Positions 17,350-26,243 of a DNA stretch of 64,000 nt are shown here, one piece after another. The translations under genes and the position numbers were made by a program. Positions within the stretch are counted from its first letter, which is position 1; every line of letters starts with the position of its first letter. This DNA comes from Granulicella sp. L60 (GTDB taxonomy: Bacteria > Acidobacteriota > Terriglobia > Terriglobales > Acidobacteriaceae). A model generated the notes under the pieces. It made no database searches. It was not told the origin of the DNA and saw only the letters and a program-made list of their open reading frames with translations. The stretch covers positions 443,894-507,893 of the forward strand of contig NZ_LMUR01000020.1 of the NCBI RefSeq assembly GCF_009765825.1. The letters run 5' to 3'.

Positions 17350-18345
17350 ATGTTCGTCGTAAATAATTCGGCGGATGCATTTTTATTTTGCGCGTTGACC
17401 ATGATGGGCTGGGGATCCTGGGCAAATACACAGAAGCTGGCTGGAAAAGAACGCTGGCCCTTCGCTTTGTACTACTGGGATTATGCATTTGGCGTCGCTC
17501 TGCTGGGTCTGGTCTTCTGTTTCACGCTGGGCAGCTTCGGCTCGGCTGGAAGCAGCGCGCTTACAAATCTTCATACAGCCTCGACGGGTTCAATGTTGCG
17601 AGCGCTTGCCAGCGGTGCGTTGTTCAACCTCTCCAATATCCTGTTAGTGATCGCAATCGACGCTGCAGGAATCTCGCTTGCCTTTCCCGTGGGAGTGGGT
17701 CTCGCGCTGGTAATTGGTACAGTAGCCAGCTACTATCACGCTCCCAAGGGCAACCCTACGCTGTTGGGTGTAGGCGTTGTGCTGATTATCTTTGCGATGA
17801 TCATGTCGGCTGTAGCAACGCGGCAGGTACAGAAGCATCGTTTGGCAAACACTAGCCGGGGTTTGCTATTTGCGTGTGCGGCTGGTTGTCTCATGGGGTT
17901 CTTCTATCCACAACTTGCATCGTCTATTTCGCCGAACTTCAACACCGAGCCCATCCAAATTGGATATCTGACGCCATATACAGCGCTGCTACTATTTGGT
18001 ATCGGTTTGCTTGCAAGCAACCTCGTGATCAACACCGTGTTTATGCGTTTTCAAGGATCGACCTTCCGAGAGTATCGAGATGCGAAGTTCAAATTGCATT
18101 GGCTCGGCTTGCTTGGAGGTGCAATTTGGATGATCGCATTGTGTTTGAATGTCATCGCATCCGGTGTAGCAGGGCCTGCGGTCTCCTATGCGTTGGGACA
18201 GGGAGCGACGTTGGTGGCCGCCCTGTGGGGTGTGTTTGTCTGGCGAGAGTTTCACGGAGCCTCCACAAGCACAAGAGCCGTTGTAGCACTAATGCTGATA
18301 GGTTATACGGCAGGACTCATCTCGATCGGCGCTGCAATTTTGTAA
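17350..18345 (+). CDS. DMT-superfamily permease (ureide permease / sugar transporter-like)
   Basis: Inner-membrane protein with about ten hydrophobic helices in 331 residues. Features include MGWGSWANTQKL, ALYYWDYAFG and a central FREYRDAKFKLHWLG loop, which recall plant ureide permeases and the GRP/RhaT-like sugar transporters. Neighbours point to import of ribose or a nucleoside released by the nearby hydrolases. Start: the ATG at 17350 has AAGGA seven bases upstream; an in-frame TTG at 17281 would add 23 poorly hydrophobic residues. The substrate is an inference from context. Confidence 0.75.
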   Translation: MFVVNNSADAFLFCALTMMGWGSWANTQKLAGKERWPFALYYWDYAFGVALLGLVFCFTLGSFGSAGSSALTNLHTASTGSMLRALASGALFNLSNILLVIAIDAAGISLAFPVGVGLALVIGTVASYYHAPKGNPTLLGVGVVLIIFAMIMSAVATRQVQKHRLANTSRGLLFACAAGCLMGFFYPQLASSISPNFNTEPIQIGYLTPYTALLLFGIGLLASNLVINTVFMRFQGSTFREYRDAKFKLHWLGLLGGAIWMIALCLNVIASGVAGPAVSYALGQGATLVAALWGVFVWREFHGASTSTRAVVALMLIGYTAGLISIGAAIL

Positions 18346-18415
18346 TGAGCATGGCGGTACTTAACTTTGCTTTAGCTTGATGATTCTTGGTAACTATTCA
18401 GATCCTTAATTGACG

Positions 18416-19366
18416 TTAGCTTGATTTTTTTGCTGCGAGAGACTCCTGCCTATATCTCTCCAGTTCGAACCTCTTCGGCATAGAGGGGGCCGTGCCGTGG
18501 CGAGTCACCGAGATTCCAGCCACGACGCAACCGAAGCTCGTAGCCTCCTCAAGGGTCTTTCCTTCCGACAATCCCACGGCAAGGCCTCCGTTGAAAGCAT
18601 CGCCCGCTCCGGTTGTGTCGATCACTGGACCTGCGTTGAATGCTGCGACGTACTTGGTCAGCGTTGGTGTCTTGATTAGAGCGCCGCGCGCACCTAGGGT
18701 TAGAATAACGTTGCGAACTCCTCGAGCGAGTAGCTGCTCAGCCGCCTTTTCCGCATCGTCCAAAGACTCGACAGAGCAGCCCGTAAGCGTTGCGGCTTCG
18801 CTTTCGTTCGGCGTCAGATAGTCGCATAGTGCGAGCGTGGCGTCGTCGAGGGCGCAGGCCGGAGCGGGGTTAAGGATTGTGGGAACACCAAGCTCGCGCG
18901 CGGTCCTCAAGCCGTGCACAACGATCGGCACAGGCAGTTCGAGCTGCGTCATGAAGACCGCAGAGCCGCGGATACATTCACGAGCCAGATCTATCTCTTG
19001 TGGAGTGAGAGCGTTCGCGGCTCCTGGGGTGATGACGATTGCGTTCTCACCGGAAGACTCGTCGATGATGATTGCGGCTGCGCCGGTCGTATCGTTGTTA
19101 GACGAGATAAGAAACTGCGTATCGACACCTTCGATCTCGTAGGTCTTTCGAGCGATCTCGGAGAAGTTATCGGCACCCACCTTGCTGATGAAGTAAACCT
19201 TCGCGCCCAGACGTGCGGCCGCAACCGATTGATTAGATCCTTTGCCCCCAGGCCCGAGACGAAACTCAGATCCCAAAACAGTCTCACCCCATACTGGTAG
19301 GCGTTTTACACGAAAGGCAAGGTCAACGGCAAAAACTCCCATGATGGCAATGGGTTTATTATTCAT
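18416..19366 (-). CDS. rbsK: Ribokinase (PfkB family)
   Basis: Phosphorylates ribose to ribose 5-phosphate. The N-terminal block GPGGKGSNQSVAAARLGAKV and the C-terminal anion-hole/catalytic motif DTTGAGDAFNGG are the two PfkB signatures, and the ribokinase-type PTILNPAPA stretch is present. Start: ATG at 19366 with GGAG six bases upstream; an in-frame TTG at 19378 is an alternative. It is last in a minus-strand set after the two nucleoside hydrolases (78-bp gap), fitting a role in using the ribose they release. Other PfkB substrates such as a nucleoside cannot be excluded. Confidence 0.88.
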   Translation of the reverse strand: MNNKPIAIMGVFAVDLAFRVKRLPVWGETVLGSEFRLGPGGKGSNQSVAAARLGAKVYFISKVGADNFSEIARKTYEIEGVDTQFLISSNNDTTGAAAIIIDESSGENAIVITPGAANALTPQEIDLARECIRGSAVFMTQLELPVPIVVHGLRTARELGVPTILNPAPACALDDATLALCDYLTPNESEAATLTGCSVESLDDAEKAAEQLLARGVRNVILTLGARGALIKTPTLTKYVAAFNAGPVIDTTGAGDAFNGGLAVGLSEGKTLEEATSFGCVVAGISVTRHGTAPSMPKRFELERYRQESLAAKKSS

Positions 19367-19444
19367 GTCGCTCTCCAAGGCAGTTGTACATCGACGGATT
19401 ACAAGAGCTTATAGATCCAATCCATTCATTATCAGGTATTCATT

Positions 19445-20572
19445 TTACTGGTTTGGCTGAGTCCTCATTTGAGGATTGGTTGCTCCTGGAGCCGATGAGG
19501 ACATTAGTTGTACAAAGAATTTTTTGAACTTCGGCCAGTCTACGTCTATCTGCACGTGAGCCTTTTGTAGATCGAGTGCAGGCTTGTCATCATCTGACCA
19601 AACGATTGTGTCGCCGTAGCTGATGCCCTTATCTAGACTGACATCGATATAGACAAAACGTTCTCTTGTGATCAGCCCAGGATCGAGCCATGCGGCAGCG
19701 GCCAGCTCATCCCATAAATAATCGCCGGGTTTTCGCGTATAACGCGCGATGTACTGAGCTGCTGGAGTATTAGCCGTTTTTAGTTGTTCGAGCATCTCCT
19801 TTGTAAGATGCGTTTCGATAGAGACATCGACCGGAGTAGCTGTGATTTTCGGCCAATGTGCGTGGAAGACGATGCTCGACGCTTCGGGATCGAACCATAG
19901 ATTGAATTCGTGGCGCGGGCTGTCGACATACTCCTTATCCTCAGTGTGGGGATTGAGGCTGCCTCCCATGATGACGAGCTCCTCGGCTAGCTCGGCAAAG
20001 TGCGGGTCGAGGCTAATAGCTTGAGCTATATTCGTCATCGGTCCGGCAGCATAGATGGTTACTTTGTGAGGATATTTGTGCACCATTCGGATTAGAAAAT
20101 GCGCTGCATCTTCATTGGCCACCTTAGTTGTAGGGTCTCCTTCAGCGAGCTTAGGAATCTCATAAGCACCATGCTTTGGACGAAAACTACTCCACGCTCC
20201 CTGGTAAATGACCTTGCCGTAGACCTGCTCCCAGGCATGAGTCCATTCCTGTGTCCTTACGAGTGGGGTAACTGCTCCTGCCATAACAGGAATGTCGGTA
20301 CGGCCCATTAGCTCCAGTAGGCGCAGAGTATGGGCAACTTCTTCATCCCGCCACCCATCGCCAGTCAGTACAGTGATTCCGAGCACATTAACGTGAGCGG
20401 CTTGCAAGAAGACAAGCATCGAGTTCATGTCTGTACCTGCAGGCCCTACTGCATCCTGATCGATGATGACGTAGCGGGTATCTTGGGCGAAGGAAGAGCG
20501 AGAATACATCGCACCAGATAAAATAAGTAGGAGCGATACAAACCAAAGATGATTCTTCCGCGTCTGTTTCAA
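19445..20572 (-). CDS. Exported nucleoside hydrolase-like protein
   Basis: Inosine/uridine-preferring hydrolase fold, predicted to cut nucleosides into base and ribose. A Sec signal peptide (LWFVSLLLILSGAMYSRSSFAQ) puts it in the periplasm. The N-terminal metal site is altered: where classic members have DTDPGxDD, this one reads DQDAVGPAGTDMNS. Later motifs are intact: YAAGPMTNIAQAI, EELVIMGGSL and EFNLWFDPEAS. Start is a TTG six bases after a perfect AGGAGG. It lies 27 bp after the other hydrolase gene, clearly in one operon. The changed metal loop may mean a different ribosyl substrate. Confidence 0.82.
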   Translation of the reverse strand: MKQTRKNHLWFVSLLLILSGAMYSRSSFAQDTRYVIIDQDAVGPAGTDMNSMLVFLQAAHVNVLGITVLTGDGWRDEEVAHTLRLLELMGRTDIPVMAGAVTPLVRTQEWTHAWEQVYGKVIYQGAWSSFRPKHGAYEIPKLAEGDPTTKVANEDAAHFLIRMVHKYPHKVTIYAAGPMTNIAQAISLDPHFAELAEELVIMGGSLNPHTEDKEYVDSPRHEFNLWFDPEASSIVFHAHWPKITATPVDVSIETHLTKEMLEQLKTANTPAAQYIARYTRKPGDYLWDELAAAAWLDPGLITRERFVYIDVSLDKGISYGDTIVWSDDDKPALDLQKAHVQIDVDWPKFKKFFVQLMSSSAPGATNPQMRTQPNQ

Positions 20573-20599
20573 AATTATCCTCCTGAAATTACCCGTTGT

Positions 20600-21742
20600 T
20601 TATGCGTTGCTGGTGATGCGTTCGATTAGTAGATGAAAGAACTCGTCCGGCCTGACATCTACAGCCACCTTAGTGTTGGGTGTAAATGTCCCTTCTGATT
20701 TGGTAGAACTCGGACCGATATTCTCCAGCGCTGCAGCGTAGTTGATAGGATCGCGTTTCCATCCGACGCTCTCTCCCGCGGTAATGGTACCAGTCGTTTC
20801 GATCTTTACCTGGTAGTCCTCGAATGTGAGAATATTGGGTCGTATGAGAGCGCTTACCGCTAAAGGATCGTGTAATGTCGGGCCACCATTTTGCCCGTGC
20901 TTCTTATAAGTAGCCATAATCGCGCGGGCAATGCGGGCTGCCGCTTGGCTTGGTTTATTCTTTCCAGCCTCTAACTGCCGAATATAAGATTCGGTCAACT
21001 CAACCTTACGGGTGACGTCGAGACCGACCATAGTAATAGGGATTCCAGAGTTGAAAACGATGCTTGCTGCTTCGGGATCAACGTAGAAGTTGAACTCTGC
21101 AGCGGGCGTCACATTTCCACCGGATAAGGAACCGCCCATAAGAACAATGCCTTTCACAGCTTTGGAGAGAGTAGGATCTGCTCGAAGCGCAAGTGCTATG
21201 TTCGTGAGTGGTCCAAGACCTATCAGTGTAACTTCACCCGGACTTTGATTAGCGATTCTGCAGATCAAATCTGCCGCGTGTTCTTTTACTGGAGTGATCT
21301 TTGGCTCAGGCAATTCCACACCTCCTAGGCCATTTTCGCCATGTGCGGATGCCGCCGTTACCTGTCGCCGGATAAGTGGAGCTGCGGCGCCGCCTGCAAC
21401 AGGGATATCTGCCCTATCGCAGATCTCGACCAAACGTAACGCATTAGGCAAAGTGATTCCAAGCGGCAAATTTCCAGCAACTGCTGTGACAGCTTCTACT
21501 TTTAACTCAGGCGACTGCAGTGCAAGCATCAAGGCGAAGGCGTCGTCGACACCAGGATCCGTATCAATGATGACCCTAGTTGCTTTTGTCACGCCTAAAG
21601 AGTTTGAACCTGCGGTTTGCACGAATAGGGTTGGTTTAGCAATAGCGGACTGTCCTTCGATCATCGCGATGATCGCAGAGCCTGTTGCCGTCTTCAAAAA
21701 TACTCTTCGATCGGACTTCCACCGACACACATCAAGCTTCAT
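20600..21742 (-). CDS. Nucleoside hydrolase with twin-arginine leader
   Basis: Predicted periplasmic ribonucleoside hydrolase. The leader reads SDRRVFLKTATGSAII, a Tat-like signal. The calcium site is canonical: IIDTDPGVDDAFALM. GLGPLTNIALAL, IVLMGGSL, EFNFYVDPEA and HDPLAV complete the family pattern. The ATG at 21742 has AAGGGA nine bases upstream; an in-frame GTG at 21764-21766 is the other option. It lies 34 bp after the TonB receptor gene and 27 bp before the second hydrolase. The two hydrolases differ in metal loop and export route, so they may split nucleoside classes. Confidence 0.87.
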   Translation of the reverse strand: MKLDVCRWKSDRRVFLKTATGSAIIAMIEGQSAIAKPTLFVQTAGSNSLGVTKATRVIIDTDPGVDDAFALMLALQSPELKVEAVTAVAGNLPLGITLPNALRLVEICDRADIPVAGGAAAPLIRRQVTAASAHGENGLGGVELPEPKITPVKEHAADLICRIANQSPGEVTLIGLGPLTNIALALRADPTLSKAVKGIVLMGGSLSGGNVTPAAEFNFYVDPEAASIVFNSGIPITMVGLDVTRKVELTESYIRQLEAGKNKPSQAAARIARAIMATYKKHGQNGGPTLHDPLAVSALIRPNILTFEDYQVKIETTGTITAGESVGWKRDPINYAAALENIGPSSTKSEGTFTPNTKVAVDVRPDEFFHLLIERITSNA

Positions 21743-21776
21743 ACCTTCTTGTCCCTTCCCTGACACAAGCTAATAG

Positions 21777-24700
21777 TTAGAACACAAACTTCAGAGCGAA
21801 TTGAATCAGACGTGGATTGTTCACAACCTGTGTGATCTGTCCGAATCCTGGAGAGTCGGTAGTTGTACCTGGATTTGCGAACTGGGGATGGTTGAAGACA
21901 TTGAATACCTCTGTTCGAAAGACGAGCTGCGTGCTTTCGGGTAGGTCAAATGCCTTGAACAGCGATCCGTCGAAGTTAACGAAGTCCGGTCCATAGAGTG
22001 GCGTACGGTAAGCGTCGCCAAGTACTCCGGGGGCTGGGTCGACAAAGCAGGAGGTGTTGAAGAACTCAGCTAGCGACTGATGAGCTGGCCCGGTACTGCA
22101 AATTTGGTCTGGACGGTTTCCGATAGAGGTGCCGGAGTTATTGACGCCCGCGGACAGGCCGAGAGGAAAACCGGAAGTAACGTGAGCAATCATATTCAAT
22201 TGCCAGTTTCCTACTAGCTGTTGAACCGGACCACTTACGTTCGATACAAAACTCTTTCCACGTCCGAAAGGTAACTGATAAAGGATGCTGGCAGACATAT
22301 TGTGTGTCTGATCTGTCACGTTGAGCCCTTTGTCGGTATATCCCCTGGGATTAAGTGGATAGAAGTTCGGAGCGGGATTCAGAGGGTAGTAGGGAATACC
22401 GATCAAAGAGCCAAGGTCATCGTAGAGTCCGTTGTCGAACCCTTTGCTATAGGTGTAAGAGAGAAGTAGATAGAGGCCATTCGCGTAGGACCGCTCCGCT
22501 TTAATCTGCAGAGAGTCGTACCTCGAGAGTCCACGATCGAGGAATCCGGTGATAGCGTTCAACTGTGGATAAGGCCTAAGATTGGCTGGATCGATCTGAA
22601 GGCTGGGAGTAGCTGTGTTCAGTGGAAAGCCGGAGGTCTGAAGATGAGTCCCACGAGAACCTGCGTAACCAATAGTCAAAACTGCGCCGGTGGGCAACTC
22701 CCGCTGAATGTTAAGATTGAACTGCTGAATCATTCCAGGATGAAAGCTAGTGTTCTGACTGTATACGTTACCCGAAAGGTTAGTGACATCAGGTGGTGTC
22801 GGAACTGGAAATCCCTGCGAGAGGGTAGTGACTGGATTGATGTCATCGGCCTGAAACGCAAACGTTCCGTAGAAGGGCGGATTCAGATCCAGACCCTGTG
22901 CGCCCAGATTCCAGCCAGCGTCGTGAAGAATTGCATAGCCAGCACGAATAGCATTCTTGCTGGAGAATGGACTGAAGTTCACTCCGATTCTCGGCTCGAA
23001 GCCTGAGTAATATTGTTGAATACCTGCAGACTTCGATGAGTTCACGCCCGCGATCAGCATCTGGCCCGTTGGAAAGTCGAAATTCGAGAGTCTGTTCTGC
23101 GACTCGACGACTGGCGTTGTGTAGTTCCAGGCTATACCGAGCTGAACTGTAAGATTTGATTTTAACTTCCAGCTATCTTGAATATACGGACGAAACTCTT
23201 TCCATCTTCTGCCTGACACATCACCCGAAAATGAGACATCGTGTTCGCCGCTTCCCGGTATACCAAGTAGAAAGCTGGCAATAGGATTGCCGCTGGCAGC
23301 GTTAAAGGCTCCATTGGCGAATCCTGCCGTAAAGAAGTTATCGAACCCCATCTCACCCATCGGAAAGGCGTTTCCCATCTCGTTGAGCTGCATAAAGCGG
23401 GTTCCAATGCCGATTGAAAAAGAGTGTGCACCGCGTACCCACTCTAAGTCGTCGCTGTACTGATAGACATTTGTTCCGTCTTGGATTGGAGAGAAGCCTC
23501 GATCTCCCAGCCCCCAATATCCTTCGTTGAACTGGGTATTGAGGAGGCCGCTGCTCAAGTAAGTTCCAAGGTTTGCGTTAGGAATACCTAACTGAGTGCT
23601 CCAATCGGTCCCATCTCCGAAGGAGGTGATGTGATCGAAGATCCGGTTATAGCCAACCGTAATTTGGTTAATCACGTTGCTGGAAAATATGTGCGTCTCG
23701 GAGATGGCCAGATTCCTCCCGCGATCCGCCAGTGTCTGGTTACTGGCATAACCGCCAGGTTGTGCGCCAAATCCGGGTAACCCCGATGGCAGATAGACCG
23801 TAGCCTGATCTCTACTGAAGCGTACAAACGCACGGTCCTTCGCGGAAAATACGTTGTCGACTCGCACATCGAAATCGTTATCGTTGTATGTTTCATTGGG
23901 AACGTCCACATAATTTGCCGACAGGACACCAGTAACGTTCGGAAGAGGGAAATAGTTCAGCATCTTTTGTGCGATCGGATTGATCCTAGGCTGAGGAATT
24001 GTATTTCCCTGGAATTGAGTACGACTTGCGAATCCCGTAACCGGATCGATGGTCGTAGTATTTGGATCATAGATCGGAACCTCAGGAAACCCGGGGAAGG
24101 ATTCAGCGAAGTTTCCCTGGCGCTCGAGCAGTGTAGGCACTTGGGTCAGCGAAGGAATTCCTTGAATGCTTCTGGTTCCTTGATAGTCAAAGAAGAAAAA
24201 GGTTTTATCCTTTCTGATTGGACCGCCGACAGAACCACCAAACTGATTGCGAATGTACTCCGGATTGACTGGAGAAAAATAGCTGGTTGCATTCAGATCG
24301 GTATTGCGAAGAAAGTCAAAGAGCGTTCCATGAAAGCGGTTTGTGCCGGACTTCGATGTGAGTAGAACGGTCGGACCCGCACGCGTTCCGTACTGCACCG
24401 AGTAGTTATACGTTAGTACGTTGAACTCCTGAAGTGCATCAATGGAAGGTACGATTGCGATGCCACCGGACGTCAACTCGTTATTGTCGACTCCGTCGTA
24501 GAGCCAGTCGGTGCGATTCTCACGGGAGCCTCCCACTGACAGAGAGAACGAACCTCGAATTGAGGTCTCGCTTCCGCCGCCGCCCGCAAAAAAATCATTA
24601 GGCTGATTGCCCGCAGAGGTTCCAGGTGCAAGTGTCGCCAACTCTACAAAGTTTCTCCCATTCAGTGGCATGTCGGAGACCTGCTGAGAGTGAACAACCT

Positions 24701-25118
24701 GGCTCAAAGAAGAATCCGTGGTCTCGACCGCAACCGAACTTGCCTCGACTGAAATCGTAGAGTTTACAGATCCCGGTTGCATCGTGAAGTTGACTTCGGG
24801 CGTCGCTTGGTTCTCAAGAAGGATGCCGTTTTTGATGGTGTTCTGGAAGCTCGTCGCGGTCACTTGGATCTTGTAGTTACCGATTGGCAGCAAATTGGCT
24901 ACGAAGCGCCCGTCGTTGTTGGTCGTGACAACGCGGGATTCATTTGTATTGACGTTTATGATGGTGACCGAAGCTCCAGCAATGACCGACCCCGCTGGAT
25001 CAGCAACCGTTCCTGTAATGGATCCCGTGGCTTGGGCTTTCGCCAAGTTGGGAAGGAGGATAGAACATACGAAGATCACAGAGAGGACCAAATATCTGAG
25101 TTTCAAGTTCGGCTCCAT
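21777..25118 (-). CDS. TonB-dependent receptor with carboxypeptidase regulatory-like domain
   Basis: Large outer-membrane receptor of about 1,113 residues of the Oar/acidobacterial type. Signal peptide (LSVIFVCSILLPNLAKAQ), an N-terminal CarboxypepD_reg-like Ig domain (GSITGTVADPAGSVIAGASV), a plug domain (MPLNGRNFVELATLAPG) and a long beta-barrel ending LIQFALKFVF with terminal Phe. Being first in an operon with nucleoside hydrolases suggests that it imports nucleosides or nucleic-acid fragments. Start: an in-frame TTG at 25190 lies inside the predicted -35 box, so the ATG at 25118, which begins the signal peptide, is preferred. Its ribosome site is weak. Confidence 0.88.
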   Translation of the reverse strand: MEPNLKLRYLVLSVIFVCSILLPNLAKAQATGSITGTVADPAGSVIAGASVTIINVNTNESRVVTTNNDGRFVANLLPIGNYKIQVTATSFQNTIKNGILLENQATPEVNFTMQPGSVNSTISVEASSVAVETTDSSLSQVVHSQQVSDMPLNGRNFVELATLAPGTSAGNQPNDFFAGGGGSETSIRGSFSLSVGGSRENRTDWLYDGVDNNELTSGGIAIVPSIDALQEFNVLTYNYSVQYGTRAGPTVLLTSKSGTNRFHGTLFDFLRNTDLNATSYFSPVNPEYIRNQFGGSVGGPIRKDKTFFFFDYQGTRSIQGIPSLTQVPTLLERQGNFAESFPGFPEVPIYDPNTTTIDPVTGFASRTQFQGNTIPQPRINPIAQKMLNYFPLPNVTGVLSANYVDVPNETYNDNDFDVRVDNVFSAKDRAFVRFSRDQATVYLPSGLPGFGAQPGGYASNQTLADRGRNLAISETHIFSSNVINQITVGYNRIFDHITSFGDGTDWSTQLGIPNANLGTYLSSGLLNTQFNEGYWGLGDRGFSPIQDGTNVYQYSDDLEWVRGAHSFSIGIGTRFMQLNEMGNAFPMGEMGFDNFFTAGFANGAFNAASGNPIASFLLGIPGSGEHDVSFSGDVSGRRWKEFRPYIQDSWKLKSNLTVQLGIAWNYTTPVVESQNRLSNFDFPTGQMLIAGVNSSKSAGIQQYYSGFEPRIGVNFSPFSSKNAIRAGYAILHDAGWNLGAQGLDLNPPFYGTFAFQADDINPVTTLSQGFPVPTPPDVTNLSGNVYSQNTSFHPGMIQQFNLNIQRELPTGAVLTIGYAGSRGTHLQTSGFPLNTATPSLQIDPANLRPYPQLNAITGFLDRGLSRYDSLQIKAERSYANGLYLLLSYTYSKGFDNGLYDDLGSLIGIPYYPLNPAPNFYPLNPRGYTDKGLNVTDQTHNMSASILYQLPFGRGKSFVSNVSGPVQQLVGNWQLNMIAHVTSGFPLGLSAGVNNSGTSIGNRPDQICSTGPAHQSLAEFFNTSCFVDPAPGVLGDAYRTPLYGPDFVNFDGSLFKAFDLPESTQLVFRTEVFNVFNHPQFANPGTTTDSPGFGQITQVVNNPRLIQFALKFVF

Positions 25119-25129
25119 AAAGTCGGATC

Positions 25130-25147
25130 TTTTGAAACGATTCAAAA
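25130..25147. promoter_or_regulatory. Putative LacI-type operator at the TonB receptor operon
   Basis: TTTTGAAACGATTCAAAA, an 18-bp palindrome with one mismatched pair and a central CG, as in many LacI-family operators. It spans about +7 to +24 of the predicted transcript and lies 11 bp before the ATG. Half-sites match those at 17226-17241. Confidence 0.65.
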
Positions 25148-25160
25148 TTTGATGAGAGAG

Positions 25161-25190
25161 GCTATACGCCCAGCAAAATATCTCTGTCAA
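25161..25190 (-). promoter_or_regulatory. Promoter of the TonB-hydrolase-ribokinase operon
   Basis: Read on the minus strand: TTGACA (25185-25190), 18-bp spacer, TATAGC (25161-25166). The start point would be near 25154, just before the palindrome. Confidence 0.6.
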
Positions 25191-26036
25191 TGTTTTTTTT
25201 GGTACGTCAATATTTCGGAGAATTCATACATCTAGTCGTAAAATCGGCGACTATCAGGCGAAGGGTATGCACCAGAAGAGATCGAGCTATCCACGATCGG
25301 CGCACCTTTGAACTCCTCGCGAAACTCAAGCCGAAAACCGCATAGCATCGTTCGCCTGAGGCGGCAGGTTTACTTGAGCTAACTCAAGCTTGCAGTTCGA
25401 ATCAAATGTTAGCTATCAAGCTGTTGAGCAACTGAAGATACGTTACCTCGCTGCCACAAGTTGGTGCTGGAGAACCGTCCGAGTGCTGTGGTCTTCCGGA
25501 GGCCGCGACCTGAAACTTCACCGGCCGACGCGACTCAACTGAAAATTTTCATGGAGCAAAACCGAAAGAAGCTCACGTGTTTCATACCAGTTCAACAGTC
25601 TCCCTTGGAGAGCCGGAGGATCTGGCGACGCCGAAGACATGAAGCGGGCATAGTTTTTCTATCTTGTGTTTAAATCATGGAAGTAAACAGAGAACAAAGG
25701 GTCGGCCTAACTAATCTGCGATGAAAATGACAACAATCTCGTGCTCGGCGGCACACGTTTGTATGGCAAAGAATGCTCGTTGTTGGCTATATTTCTTCAC
25801 GAAAAGGATGCTCTCGATGGGCTCTTTGCAGTAGAGAAGGAGGGCGTTATTCCCAGAACGCACATTGCTAAAAAAATAACCAATTCATTTTCCTTGGCTC
25901 ATATCACACGCAATGAGGCGAAGCGTGAAGCCATCTCAATTTTCTACGTGAAACAAACTTCCAATTGAACAGCCCAAAAATCCCCCCACATTAAAATGGA
26001 GGAACTGTGGGTTCTTCTGGAAGTTATTGAGAGTAA
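25191..26036. other. Long region without a recognisable gene
   Basis: About 850 bp between the TonB operon promoter and tRNA-Lys. Short open frames of 70-75 codons exist on the + strand (25461-25673; 25741-25968), but neither has a family motif or convincing ribosome site. No transposase, integrase or tRNA fragment was recognised. It could hold decayed gene remnants. Confidence 0.4.
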
Positions 26037-26112
26037 TGGTGGACGCGGCAGGGATCGAACCTGCGACCAGTCGATTAAGAGTCGAATGCTCTACCAGCTG
26101 AGCTACGCGTCC
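26037..26112 (-). tRNA. tRNA-Lys (anticodon CTT)
   Basis: 76 nt including an encoded CCA. On the minus strand it reads GGACGCG acceptor arm, GCTC/GAGC D-stem, anticodon loop CTCTTAA with anticodon CTT, T-arm GCAGGTTCGATCCCTGC, then the matching CGCGTCC and discriminator A. The top anticodon-stem pair is a T-C mismatch. Its 3' end faces the nucleoside locus. Confidence 0.95.
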
Positions 26113-26243
26113 GTTTGGTTTTCTCCTGGAGAAGGAGGTCGATGAGAGCCTATGCAAGCGATAAAGCAAACTCCGGCTGCAATCACTCGACTGGTTAAGA
26201 ATAACACAGCTTGCAGCGCAAACAGAGCCCTGCAAGCTGTGGT

